NCBI GenBank assembly: GCA_002722525.1
Contig: PBMJ01000018.1
Span: forward strand, 1 to 26,343
Reading direction: 5' to 3'
DNA: 26,343 bases
DNA from: Acidimicrobiaceae bacterium
GTDB lineage: Bacteria; Actinomycetota; Acidimicrobiia; Acidimicrobiales; UBA8592
The position numbers and the translations under genes were made by a program. Of this stretch, positions 15,584-23,606 are shown piece by piece (the stretch's first letter is position 1; each line of letters begins with the position of its first letter). Under the pieces are notes generated by a model. The model saw only the letters and a program-made list of their open reading frames with translations, did no database searches and was not told the origin of the DNA.

Positions 15584-17225
15584 CGTGCTTTTTGTTCTTT
15601 GTAACGAGCTTGTGATGAACAGTTATGCTTGTTCGCGATCTCGACCCTTCGATTCTGAGGACTTTGGATACATCACTATAGTGCAGCGCTCTTTCTTCAA
15701 ACTTTCCACCAATCGTTGCATTCTGGTTATTGCCACGCCCCGGTGCCCATAAGCAGAATCCAACAGCACCTATAGCAGCAGTTATGCATGCAGCCCACAG
15801 TCCATTGTCCCATCCGTCAATAACTGACTGCGCTACCGTGTCTAATAGGACAAGCCCGTCTTCTCCGAGTGATGGGGCGATAATCGCCGCAGCTGCAGGA
15901 GTTTCTTTCACTCCCTCTACAACTTCCTGAGGTAACCCTACGATGCCACCGAGTGATGAACGGTAGCCGGCGTTGAAGATCGATCCAGAAAGGGCGATTC
16001 CCACGACAGCGCCGAGTTCACGCAACACATCGTTTAATGCGGAAGCGACGCCCTGCTTTTCCATGGGTAGTGCTTCGACAATAATTTCTGTTGCTGGCGG
16101 AGAAGCAAACCCGATCCCCGCCCCGTAGATAACCATGACTACAGCAAACAGCAGAAAGCTACTGTCCGCCTCGAGGGAAGTTCCAAGATAAAAAGCTCCT
16201 GCAAGTAGGACTAGACCGAGGGTTCCAACAGTCCGAAATCCGATTTTTCTCGTGAGCGGTATCGCTATTGCTGAAGCTGGGAATAGCCCTATAGCCGCAG
16301 GCATGAGACTCAGTCCCATATCAAGCGGGCCATATCCGAAGACAAAAGCGAGTAGCGGAACGGTGAGAAAGAAAAAGCCGAATGCTACTGTGAACTGGAC
16401 AAGTAGAGAGAATGAACCGGATCGCACTCCACGGTCTGCGAACATGCGCACGTCGAGTAACGGCCGAGGAGTATGTCGTTCCCACAGGATGAAGGCCACT
16501 AGGGCTAATATGCCGATGATGAAACTGGTGACGATAAGAATTGATGACCAGCCTTTTATTGGTCCTTCCATGACGCCGAAGACAATACCGCCAACGGCAA
16601 CGAAGGAGAGTAAAGACCCTAGGGGGTCCATATTGGCTTCATCTGGATTGGAAGAGTCAGGTAGGTAAGCCCAGCACAGGAGAAGAATTGCCCCAGCGAG
16701 GATCGACATTGCGAGGAAGACACTTCCCCACCAGTAGTTTTCCATGAGCGCCCCTGAGATAAGCACTCCAGATAGGCCACCAAAAAACACAGATGCTGTC
16801 CAAATAGCGACACCTTTGACGCGCTTTCCTTCTGGAAGCGTTGTTGTGATCGTGGATAGTGTCGCGGGAAATATTAGAGCAGCCCCCACTCCGCTGACTG
16901 CCCGACTTGTGATCACTAACGAGACATCTGAGGTTAGAAGCGTTGCTGCATTTGCCACCCCCAAAATAAAAATCCCTGTTAGAAGCATGCGGCGACGGCC
17001 ATATCGGTCCCCTAATGCTCCGGCAGGTAGTAAAAGCGTGGCGAGGAAGAAAGCATAAATATCGACCATCCATTGGACATCAGATTGGCTTGCCCCTAAC
17101 TCTCTGGAAAGTTCTGGGAGCGCGACATTAAGAGATGAAATATTAGCCACAACAAGGACTGCTGAAGCTACAGCTGCCGACAATATAAATATGGGGCGGG
17201 GCGGGGCTTCTCGGCGCATCTTCAA
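15576..17225 (-). CDS. MFS exporter, DHA2 family (14-helix type)
   Basis: A 549-residue major facilitator protein of the drug:H+ antiporter-2 type. The opening VANISSLNVALPELSRELGAS and QWMVDIYAFFLATLLLPAGALGD are standard for the family. Motif A is GDRYGRRRML at about 72-81. A second-half motif ASALNDVLRELGAVVGIALSG is the DHA2 version of motif C. About 14 hydrophobic helices can be traced up to the GFCLWAPG segment near 497. After it comes a cytoplasmic tail of about 50 residues rich in Arg, Lys, Ser and Thr, longer than usual. The start is TTG at 17225, with AGGAGAG 9 bases upstream; ATG at 17219 is the alternative. The substrate is unknown: antibiotics, dyes or metabolites are typical. 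Confidence 0.92.
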   Translation of the reverse strand: MKMRREAPPRPIFILSAAVASAVLVVANISSLNVALPELSRELGASQSDVQWMVDIYAFFLATLLLPAGALGDRYGRRRMLLTGIFILGVANAATLLTSDVSLVITSRAVSGVGAALIFPATLSTITTTLPEGKRVKGVAIWTASVFFGGLSGVLISGALMENYWWGSVFLAMSILAGAILLLCWAYLPDSSNPDEANMDPLGSLLSFVAVGGIVFGVMEGPIKGWSSILIVTSFIIGILALVAFILWERHTPRPLLDVRMFADRGVRSGSFSLLVQFTVAFGFFFLTVPLLAFVFGYGPLDMGLSLMPAAIGLFPASAIAIPLTRKIGFRTVGTLGLVLLAGAFYLGTSLEADSSFLLFAVVMVIYGAGIGFASPPATEIIVEALPMEKQGVASALNDVLRELGAVVGIALSGSIFNAGYRSSLGGIVGLPQEVVEGVKETPAAAAIIAPSLGEDGLVLLDTVAQSVIDGWDNGLWAACITAAIGAVGFCLWAPGRGNNQNATIGGKFEERALHYSDVSKVLRIEGSRSRTSITVHHKLVTKNKKHDG

Positions 17226-17353
17226 AGTGTTGCACTCTCCTGCGTGACGAGGGAAATCCTCAGTCGGAAGTTCTACTCCTTTGAAACCACCAAAAGGTAG
17301 AAATTTGTTAGGTGTTTCAAGTTACTCTCACGAGCTATACGAAATGGAGCTCC

Positions 17354-18574
17354 TTAGCCCGTGTACCCGGGAGCGTCTTCCGGTCTTTCAGATAAGCCAG
17401 CATCTGATGGGAAGTAGTCGTTACAGTTCACAACCCCATCACCATCGTCATCGACTTCACAATCAGCCCAGTCGATCCATTTATTTAAAGGCTCAGAGAA
17501 GACGTAGGTTGTAGGTGTAGGAGTAGGAACTTCAAGATTTCTACAAACTACGTCGGCGATGTTATTACTCCCCTGAGGTACAGTAACGGCTCCATCAACA
17601 GTCGAAGAGGCGAGGTTAAAGAAAACTACTTTATGATCTCCGTCACTTGCAGAGAAGATAACTTGTGAGCCATCTAGACTAAACACTGCATCGTTGGGGA
17701 AATCGTAACCAACGGTAGTCACGTCAAGAGTGGTGGTGAGGGTATGCGTATTCGTATCGATAAACCCAATCGACTTCGTGGGGCCTATTACAACTAGAGC
17801 TTCTGTTCCATCAGGCGAGAAATCCATTGCTCCTGGTTCATGGCCTATGGTAATGGTAGTGATTTCAGCAAACGAAGAGGTATCAACAACCGAGATCCTG
17901 CCATCGGCTGCATTACCGATATACGCGAAGTCTCCTGCAGGACTAAACCGAATACCAGTAGTTCCTGTGTAGGGACCTCCGGGGTTGGAGTGGGTGATCT
18001 CAAAGGAACTAGCTGTAAGTGTTGCGATATCTACAACGCCTACGGTTCCTGAGTCAACTGAATTTACCCAGACCTCTGTTCCATCAGGTGTGAAGGCAGC
18101 ATTTGTAGCATCGACTGGAATTGGCACTGATCCGGTAACGGCGTTCGTCGTTAGGTCAATGATTTCTATGGTTGACGCCCCCCAATCAGTTTTAACTGCG
18201 GCAGCGATTCCACCATTTGGGGACGTAATTACATCGTTAGTTGCCGATGGCGCCGTTCCTATTGGAATTGTTCCAGTAGATGTCTTTGTCGCTACGTCGA
18301 ATATTTCGACGTGGTCCCCGTCTCGTTCTGCAACGTAGAGCGTTTCACCGTCCGGAGACAAAGAAAGTCCAGATGGCTGACCTGCTGCAGTAGCGATACT
18401 TGTGTCGACCGTATAGGTAATGGGGTCAATGATTGAGATGGTGTCACTGTTGTAGTTCGAAGTGAACACATAGCAATTGTCAGTTGTAGCACCACCGATA
18501 GATGGGATGATTGCAATACCGCCCACGATCAATGCAAAAGTTATTATAAGACCTCGTCCTTTTATATTTCTCAT
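17354..18574 (-). CDS. Secreted YVTN-type beta-propeller with C-terminal calcium-type motif
   Basis: A 406-residue exported protein. Residues 1-29 form a signal peptide (basic start MRNIKGRG, hydrophobic core, small residues before ATTDN). Residues 33-345 consist of about seven repeats of the YVTN/NHL-like pattern, e.g. SLSPDGETLYVAERDGDHVEIFDVATKT, cut here to its theme 'SPDG..hYV...dG.vsVVDt.t'. A PTPTPT linker near 350-355 leads to a short acidic end where DDDGDGVVNCNDYFPSD (375-391) matches a thrombospondin type 3 or similar EF-loop calcium site, flanked by Cys372 and Cys384. ATG at 18574 has a clear AGGAG site. No lipobox or anchor is visible, so it is probably secreted or periplasm-like. 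The function is unknown; such propellers bind ligands or serve as surface proteins. Confidence 0.85.
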   Translation of the reverse strand: MRNIKGRGLIITFALIVGGIAIIPSIGGATTDNCYVFTSNYNSDTISIIDPITYTVDTSIATAAGQPSGLSLSPDGETLYVAERDGDHVEIFDVATKTSTGTIPIGTAPSATNDVITSPNGGIAAAVKTDWGASTIEIIDLTTNAVTGSVPIPVDATNAAFTPDGTEVWVNSVDSGTVGVVDIATLTASSFEITHSNPGGPYTGTTGIRFSPAGDFAYIGNAADGRISVVDTSSFAEITTITIGHEPGAMDFSPDGTEALVVIGPTKSIGFIDTNTHTLTTTLDVTTVGYDFPNDAVFSLDGSQVIFSASDGDHKVVFFNLASSTVDGAVTVPQGSNNIADVVCRNLEVPTPTPTTYVFSEPLNKWIDWADCEVDDDGDGVVNCNDYFPSDAGLSERPEDAPGYTG

Positions 18575-18653
18575 GTTACTCCTAGAACTTCGACCGATTT
18601 TGAGCTTAATCGAACATAAGCATTATGGAAAAACTGATGTACAGTTTCTCTTT

Positions 18654-19316
18654 GTGACAAACAGCAATTTTCAACTCCTCCAATTAACTATTGGAGATAA
18701 TGCGGAAACGTGGTCTTCTGCAGGTTTTGATGTGATGGAATTGCCAAATGGCAAACCAGTATGTCAGGTCGGTAGCGTCCAGCTTCTCTTCGATCCCACC
18801 GGTGGAGGAGGTATTTCGGGTGCTGCCGTTTACGGGATGAGTGGAGTAATCGATTCGCTTAAATTTGATAAGGCCCCCAACCTTACCCCCAGTAGTATTG
18901 ACGCTTGCCCTCGTTCTATCCACCCAAATGGCGTTACTCAGATCGACCATCTAGTCGTCACAACACCAGATTGTGACAGAACCACGCTCGCTTTCGAATC
19001 AATTGGAATTCATTCCCGTAAGGTAAGGACTTTTGGTAATGATGAAGCAAAGATGCGCCAAACTTTTTTCTGGCTCGGTGATGTGATTCTTGAACTCGTA
19101 GGCCCTGATCAATCGGAAGCTAATAGCCACGCATTATTTTGGGGGCTTGCTCTGATCTCAGACAATCTGCAAGCAACCGCAGATTATCTAGGTAAAAGGT
19201 GCACCCAGGTTAAGCCAGCTGTGCAGCCTGGGCGAAAAATCACAACGATCAAAACCCGTGAGATTGGTATTACCACTTCTCTCGCTGTGATGAGCCCACA
19301 TACGAAAGCCAACTGA
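18654..19316 (+). CDS. VOC (glyoxalase-like) superfamily protein
   Basis: A protein of about 220 residues with two vicinal-oxygen-chelate-like halves. The second half is clear: QIDHLVVTTPD (97-107, His99 in a metal-ligand position), the helix RTTLAFESIGIHSRKVR, then RQTFFWLGDVILELVGP (135-151, Glu147 in the second ligand position). The first half, LLQLTIGDNAETWSSAGF, looks like a degenerate copy of the same beta-alpha unit. The exact reaction is unknown. The frame stays open upstream to 18477, across the start of the divergent YVTN gene, but that part reads as non-coding. I chose GTG at 18654, the closest start before the first VOC strand; no ribosome site precedes it, so translation may be leaderless. 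An SDR gene follows 57 bases downstream. Confidence 0.72.
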   Translation: MTNSNFQLLQLTIGDNAETWSSAGFDVMELPNGKPVCQVGSVQLLFDPTGGGGISGAAVYGMSGVIDSLKFDKAPNLTPSSIDACPRSIHPNGVTQIDHLVVTTPDCDRTTLAFESIGIHSRKVRTFGNDEAKMRQTFFWLGDVILELVGPDQSEANSHALFWGLALISDNLQATADYLGKRCTQVKPAVQPGRKITTIKTREIGITTSLAVMSPHTKAN

Positions 19317-19373
19317 GTATTCTCTCCTTATGAAAGATGTATGGTAGGAAAGGGGTAGCTAGTGGAGGCGATG

Positions 19374-20129
19374 ATGAACACACTGGAATTGTTTGATTTA
19401 AGTGGAAAGACTGCAGTCGTGACTGGCAGCGGGAAAGGCATTGGTGAGGGCATCGCGATGGCCCTTGCAGAAGCCGGAGCGAATGTCGTGGTTTCTGCTC
19501 GAACAATATCTGATATTGAACGCGTCCGAGATCAGATAATTGGCACTGGTGACATGGCTATATGTCATCCATGTGATGCCACTGAAGATGCCCAGGTAGA
19601 GGACCTTGCCCAGAAGGCGATAGCAGAATTCGGTAAAATCGATATCTGGGTAAATAATGTTGGAGCAAGCACGGGTCGCAGCCCGCTAAAGGACCTGCCA
19701 CGGTCCGAGTGGGACCAAACGGTAGCGCAAACACTCACATCTACCTTTATTGGCTGTCAAACAGCTGCCAGAAATATGGCTTCGGGAGCGATAATTAATA
19801 TCTCTTCCCGTTCATCATCAGGGGCTGTTCCGAATAATTCTCATTACGCTGCTTCAAAAGCTGGTGTGAACGTTCTTACAGCATCACTAGCTTATGAGCT
19901 TGCGCCGAACATCCGTGTTAATTCTGTTAGCCCAGGCGCAGTACCTACTGAAATTTTTTACGAAGTGATGAAACTCACTCCCGAAGATCTACCGGCGTAT
20001 GCTAAGGAAACTGGCGTTCCTCTTCAGCGCCTTGGAACTCCTCAAGATATTGCCTCAGCTGTTTTGTATCTTGCATCGGATGCTTCATCGTGGGTAACTG
20101 GTGAAGACATTACCGTAAGTGGTGGCTGA
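19374..20129 (+). CDS. Short-chain dehydrogenase/reductase (classical SDR)
   Basis: A 251-residue NAD(P)-dependent oxidoreductase of the classical SDR type, with the best fit to 3-oxoacyl-ACP reductase or glucose dehydrogenase-like members. The cofactor site is TGSGKGIG (17-24), the structural motif VNNVGAS is near 93-99, and the catalytic residues are about Ser145, Tyr158 and Lys162 (HYAASKAG). The end VTGEDITVSGG matches the family C-terminus though it is slightly short. ATG at 19374 is chosen because GGAGG (19364-19368) lies 5 bases upstream; the frame also has ATG at 19371 and GTG at 19362. It is probably cotranscribed with the VOC gene, and its stop is 4 bases from the convergent amidohydrolase. 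The substrate cannot be told from sequence. Confidence 0.9.
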   Translation: MNTLELFDLSGKTAVVTGSGKGIGEGIAMALAEAGANVVVSARTISDIERVRDQIIGTGDMAICHPCDATEDAQVEDLAQKAIAEFGKIDIWVNNVGASTGRSPLKDLPRSEWDQTVAQTLTSTFIGCQTAARNMASGAIINISSRSSSGAVPNNSHYAASKAGVNVLTASLAYELAPNIRVNSVSPGAVPTEIFYEVMKLTPEDLPAYAKETGVPLQRLGTPQDIASAVLYLASDASSWVTGEDITVSGG

Positions 20130-20133
20130 TAGG

Positions 20134-21321
20134 TTACGTTGGCCTCGGCGTGTTGAGTTCAAGCACATTGTCATGAAGGATCAGTTTCCGGTCATGTTCA
20201 TCAAAGCTGCTTAATTCATCGGCGTAATCGAGTGGGGTCGGCATCCCTTCGATATGGGGCCAGTCAGATCCGAAAATAACCCGATCACTTCCCATATAGT
20301 CAGCAACTTCCGATGGGTCATCTTCCCAAAATGGGTTGATCCAAACATGTTCTTTGAATTGTTCCAGCGGATCTTCTTTAAACCAGCCCATCAATTTATT
20401 TTTCTGTTGGGGCAATTTTCGAAACAGGTCAGGGAGAAAAGTCGATCCATTCTCGACAGATGCTATCCGTAGATTTGGGAATCTCTCATACATTTTTTCC
20501 AATGACATAGTCATAAGCCAGTCAAGAGCAGCACGTTCGATGTTGAATGCTTTGATTGACGGCACATACGAGCTAGACCCCCCGAAATTAGCCCCAAATC
20601 CATCTTCCGCGTATCCTTGGCTCGAATATCCGCTATCTCCTGCATGGATGACAAGAGGTATTCCTGCTTCGTTTAGTTGAGACCAAAATGGGTCAAACAT
20701 CTTATTTCCTGGGGATTTCGGCCCCTCATCAGTCCAGACCGCAGCTGGTCTAATACAGACAACTCTGGCACCTTGGTCCAGCGCCCACTGCAGCTCCTCA
20801 ACAGCAAAGTCAACATCGCAGAGCGAGATATATGGAGCAGCGAAAATGGTGTCCTGATAATTACAGCCCCAGTCCTCATCTAACCATCGATTGAAAGCCC
20901 TAAAGAGGACTTTGACTGCTTCAATATCGTTCTTTAGAAGCTCCTCGTATAGGACCCCTAGCGTCGGGAAGAGCCAAACGCCTTGGAGGCCTTGTTCTTT
21001 AATTTTTTTGACCCGTAGATCTCTATCCATGTACTCACCGGGTAACGGTTCGCGATCTTTGAGCATTTCCAGAGGGGATTTTCCCGTCGGGTTTCCTCGA
21101 AAGTATTCGTGTAGGGCACCGGGTTTTGCTATGGGGTCCCATGTCGGGTTGGAAACAGCTTTGCTTACTTCGCCACCGACTAAGTGGTATTTTCTCCCGT
21201 CAATATCACACCATTGGACACAGCGTTTTTGCCACTCTCGGGGCACATGGCGAGTGAAGGCGTCGAGGCCCTCATAGTAATGGTTGTCGCAATCGAACGG
21301 GGTGTATCCCAGTGTTTTCAT
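20134..21321 (-). CDS. Amidohydrolase_2-family metal-dependent hydrolase/decarboxylase
   Basis: A 395-residue TIM-barrel protein of the amidohydrolase-2 (ACMSD-like) family, which covers decarboxylases and hydrolases acting on aromatic or cyclic carboxylates. Likely metal and catalytic residues: Asp10, Asp12 and His14 in FDCDNHYYE, His226 in PLVIHAGDSG, and Asp353 with His356 in FGSDWPHIEG. The N-terminal DxDxH replaces the common DxHxH/ExHxH pattern, as in several actinobacterial relatives. ATG at 21321 follows a clear GGAGG site. The gene is 65 bases downstream of glbO and convergent with the SDR. Actinobacteria often carry many paralogues of this type, so a precise substrate should not be assigned. 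Confidence 0.88.
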   Translation of the reverse strand: MKTLGYTPFDCDNHYYEGLDAFTRHVPREWQKRCVQWCDIDGRKYHLVGGEVSKAVSNPTWDPIAKPGALHEYFRGNPTGKSPLEMLKDREPLPGEYMDRDLRVKKIKEQGLQGVWLFPTLGVLYEELLKNDIEAVKVLFRAFNRWLDEDWGCNYQDTIFAAPYISLCDVDFAVEELQWALDQGARVVCIRPAAVWTDEGPKSPGNKMFDPFWSQLNEAGIPLVIHAGDSGYSSQGYAEDGFGANFGGSSSYVPSIKAFNIERAALDWLMTMSLEKMYERFPNLRIASVENGSTFLPDLFRKLPQQKNKLMGWFKEDPLEQFKEHVWINPFWEDDPSEVADYMGSDRVIFGSDWPHIEGMPTPLDYADELSSFDEHDRKLILHDNVLELNTPRPT

Positions 21322-21386
21322 CTATCCTCCAAGACACCTTCAGCCTATCAATTCTGAAGGTATGAGGTTATCTTCGTAGGCAATGT

Positions 21387-21782
21387 TTAAATCTCAGTGT
21401 TGATCATATGAGTGGCAGCCATTTCAAAATACTCCAGCATTGCTTCCATGATCTCACTGGGCGGATGCATAATTTCCAGTGCACTTGTCATACTTTCCAT
21501 CCATGCATTTCGTTCTTCTTGGCCTATCTGAAATGGAGCGTGCCGCATTCGTAAGCGTGGGTGTCCTCGCCTGTCTGAATAAGTTGAGGGGCCTCCCCAG
21601 TATTGGATTAGAAAATCTGCAGTGTTTTTTTTGGGGAGCGTCAGGTCATCGGGGTATAGATGGCGGATTCGTTCGTCTTTTTCAACATTCTCATAAAAGT
21701 GTTCAACGAGCTCTTCGAACCATTCATTCCCGCCAAGAGCATCGTAGACAGTTTTTTTTGCTCCGACCCATTTGATATTCAT
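21387..21782 (-). CDS. glbO: Group II truncated haemoglobin (trHbO)
   Basis: A haem protein of 131 residues, close to the 128 of mycobacterial GlbO, with the two-over-two globin fold. Proximal His81 lies in GHPRLRMRHAPF (73-84). The group II distal-pocket residues are all present: Tyr30 (B10), Tyr43 (CD1, in HLYPDD) and Trp94 (G8, in RNAWMESM). FLIQYWGGPSTYS is also near-invariant in this group. Such proteins bind O2, NO and peroxide, and suggested roles are oxygen supply to the respiratory chain or nitrosative and oxidative protection. No clear ribosome site precedes ATG at 21782. It lies 53 bases after the LOG gene on the same strand and may share its transcript. Confidence 0.94.
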   Translation of the reverse strand: MNIKWVGAKKTVYDALGGNEWFEELVEHFYENVEKDERIRHLYPDDLTLPKKNTADFLIQYWGGPSTYSDRRGHPRLRMRHAPFQIGQEERNAWMESMTSALEIMHPPSEIMEAMLEYFEMAATHMINTEI

Positions 21783-21835
21783 ATGGAAAGTGTAGGACTC
21801 AGAATCTAGATTTTCCGAATTATTGTTCGAACTCG

Positions 21836-22405
21836 TTATGGACTGTCGAAATAGCTGACTAGTCGGTCTACAGCTTTTTTAGGATTTTCCTCGTAGGCGA
21901 CTATTTCCCTATCGCTAACTTTCATAAGTTCTTCTTCGACAAGCATGTCTAGAAAAGATATTAGCGGGGACCAAAAAGAGCTGCTTCCAACTAGGATAAC
22001 GGGTTTATTCTTTCGTCCTTTGTGAAATCCCAGCTTTGTCCATGTAGCGGATTCAAAGATTTCTTCTAGAGTTCCCATCCCCCCAGGAAGGGCAAGGAAA
22101 CCGTCTGAGCGTTCGTACATGATTCTTTTGCGTTCGTGCATATCTTCCGTGATAAGAAGTTCACTTAAGCCCTTGTGATTAAGCTCGCGACTTCGGAGAC
22201 CGTCAGGGATCACCCCGGTTACTTGTCCCCCATTGATTAATGCGGCGTCAGCCACCTTCCCCATGAGACCTATCGATGCCCCTCCATAGACCAGCCCCAT
22301 GCCAGATTTGGCGATGATTTCTCCTACTTCCGTAGCCAATCTAGAGTACGTAGGGTCCCGACCTAAGCTTGACGCACAAAAGACACAAATATTATGTTGA
22401 GGCAT
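21836..22405 (-). CDS. LOG-family nucleotide 5'-monophosphate phosphoribohydrolase
   Basis: A soluble 189-residue Rossmann-like protein of the LOG ('lonely guy', TIGR00730) family. It shows the family start NICVFCASSLG, VYGGASIGLMG (39-49), MHERK (89-93) and the signature PGGMGTLEE (107-115) that binds phosphoribose and supplies the catalytic glutamate. The usual reaction is release of a free base from a nucleoside 5'-monophosphate, giving cytokinins in plants, fungi and some actinobacteria such as M. tuberculosis (Rv1205); many bacterial members have unknown substrates. There is no isopentenyltransferase in view, so cytokinin production is not implied. ATG at 22405 is divergent from menE across a 94-base gap. 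Confidence 0.92.
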   Translation of the reverse strand: MPQHNICVFCASSLGRDPTYSRLATEVGEIIAKSGMGLVYGGASIGLMGKVADAALINGGQVTGVIPDGLRSRELNHKGLSELLITEDMHERKRIMYERSDGFLALPGGMGTLEEIFESATWTKLGFHKGRKNKPVILVGSSSFWSPLISFLDMLVEEELMKVSDREIVAYEENPKKAVDRLVSYFDSP

Positions 22406-22499
22406 TGCTGAAACTTACCTGATTTTTACTGCTGTATGGGACATGTGGTTGATTTAACACTAAATACCCTAAGCCCCGTAGATCTGGCAAAGTAGAAGG

Positions 22500-23606
22500 G
22501 TGCCAAAGCTTGTAGCCCTTGACATTCCCGGCGGTGATTTATTTGTTTCCTCCCTTCAGAGAATTTGGGATGAAGGTGATGCCGCTTTTCCGGTAGATCA
22601 AAGACTTCCGTTCGCAGAGCGCCGGAGACTTATAGAGCGCATGGGGGCATCAAAGGTCATTGCACCAGATTCAGACCATGACCGGAAAGGCTATCCCGTT
22701 GAGAATGGTGATGCGCTAGTTGTTGCGACGAGCGGAACAGGTGGATCTCCTAAAGGTGTTGTACTTACTCACGATGCTGTTGCAGCTTCAGCAAAAATGA
22801 CGTCCGATAGTTTACTTATTGATCCAGCGCGCGACCGATGGCTTTGTTGCATCCCAGTGTCTCACATCGGCGGACTGTCGGTGGTTACTAGAGCTCTGCT
22901 CACTGGAACCGAAGTTGAAGTTCATAGCAAGTTCTCATCTAGCGCTTGTGAAAAATCTGGCCGTTCAGGATCCACTCTTGTTTCGCTTGTTGTCACCGCA
23001 ATGCGGCGAATTGATGTATTACTTTTTCGAAAAGTCCTCGTCGGTGGTTCAAGTATTCCTATAGACCTTCCACCTAATGTCGTAGCTACATATGGAATGA
23101 CTGAAACAGCGAGTGGCGTGGTTTACGATGGGATCCCTCTAGAGGGAGTCGAGATAAAGATTATCGATGGTCAGATCCTCATAAAGTCACCAAGCTTATT
23201 GCGCTGTTATAGAAACGGGGTTTCGCCTTTTACGGATGGAGGGTGGTTTCCGACTGGAGATGGTGGCGAGTTTGATAAGGACGGGAAACTCAAAGTATTT
23301 GGGAGAATAGAGCAAGTGATTGTTTCAGGGGGGGAAATGATTTGGCCAGCCAGTGTAGAGCGAGCACTGTCAGGGCTTTCTTGGGTAAACGAAGCAGCAG
23401 TCGTAGGGAACCCAGACGAAGAATGGGGGGAAGTGGTCACAGCATTCGTTGTCCCAGCGGATAAGGAAACCGCTATATCTTTAGAGCAAACGCGAGAGGC
23501 GCTGAGCGAAGTCCTTCCTAGGTTCGCCCTACCGCGTGCCCTGCACATCGTGAGCGCCTTACCAAAAACAAGTTCTGGAAAAGTCGCCAAGAAACGACTT
23601 ATTTAG
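22500..23606 (+). CDS. menE: o-Succinylbenzoate--CoA ligase (MenE), short actinobacterial form
   Basis: An adenylate-forming enzyme of 368 residues that activates o-succinylbenzoate to its CoA thioester in menaquinone synthesis. The ATP loop is TSGTGGSPKG (77-86), ATYGMTETAS is the A5-type motif, WFPTGDGGEFDKDGKL the A7 motif, VSGGEMIWPASVE the A8 region and KTSSGKVAKKRL (356-367) carries the catalytic lysine Lys361. It is much shorter at the N-terminus than Bacillus MenE, as is typical of actinobacterial enzymes (PGGDLFVSSLQRIWDEGDAAFPVD, split here at its PGGDLF start). GTG at 22500 is the only reasonable start, and a purine stretch (AGAAGG) abuts it, so spacing is poor. It faces menC, with the stops overlapping by 4 bases. 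Confidence 0.9.
   Translation: MPKLVALDIPGGDLFVSSLQRIWDEGDAAFPVDQRLPFAERRRLIERMGASKVIAPDSDHDRKGYPVENGDALVVATSGTGGSPKGVVLTHDAVAASAKMTSDSLLIDPARDRWLCCIPVSHIGGLSVVTRALLTGTEVEVHSKFSSSACEKSGRSGSTLVSLVVTAMRRIDVLLFRKVLVGGSSIPIDLPPNVVATYGMTETASGVVYDGIPLEGVEIKIIDGQILIKSPSLLRCYRNGVSPFTDGGWFPTGDGGEFDKDGKLKVFGRIEQVIVSGGEMIWPASVERALSGLSWVNEAAVVGNPDEEWGEVVTAFVVPADKETAISLEQTREALSEVLPRFALPRALHIVSALPKTSSGKVAKKRLI

Noticed and set aside
17278..17297. Inverted repeat CCTTTG...CAAAAGG downstream of the YVTN gene
   Set aside because: Only 5-6 pairs with a bulge and no T-run after it, so it is not a convincing terminator.
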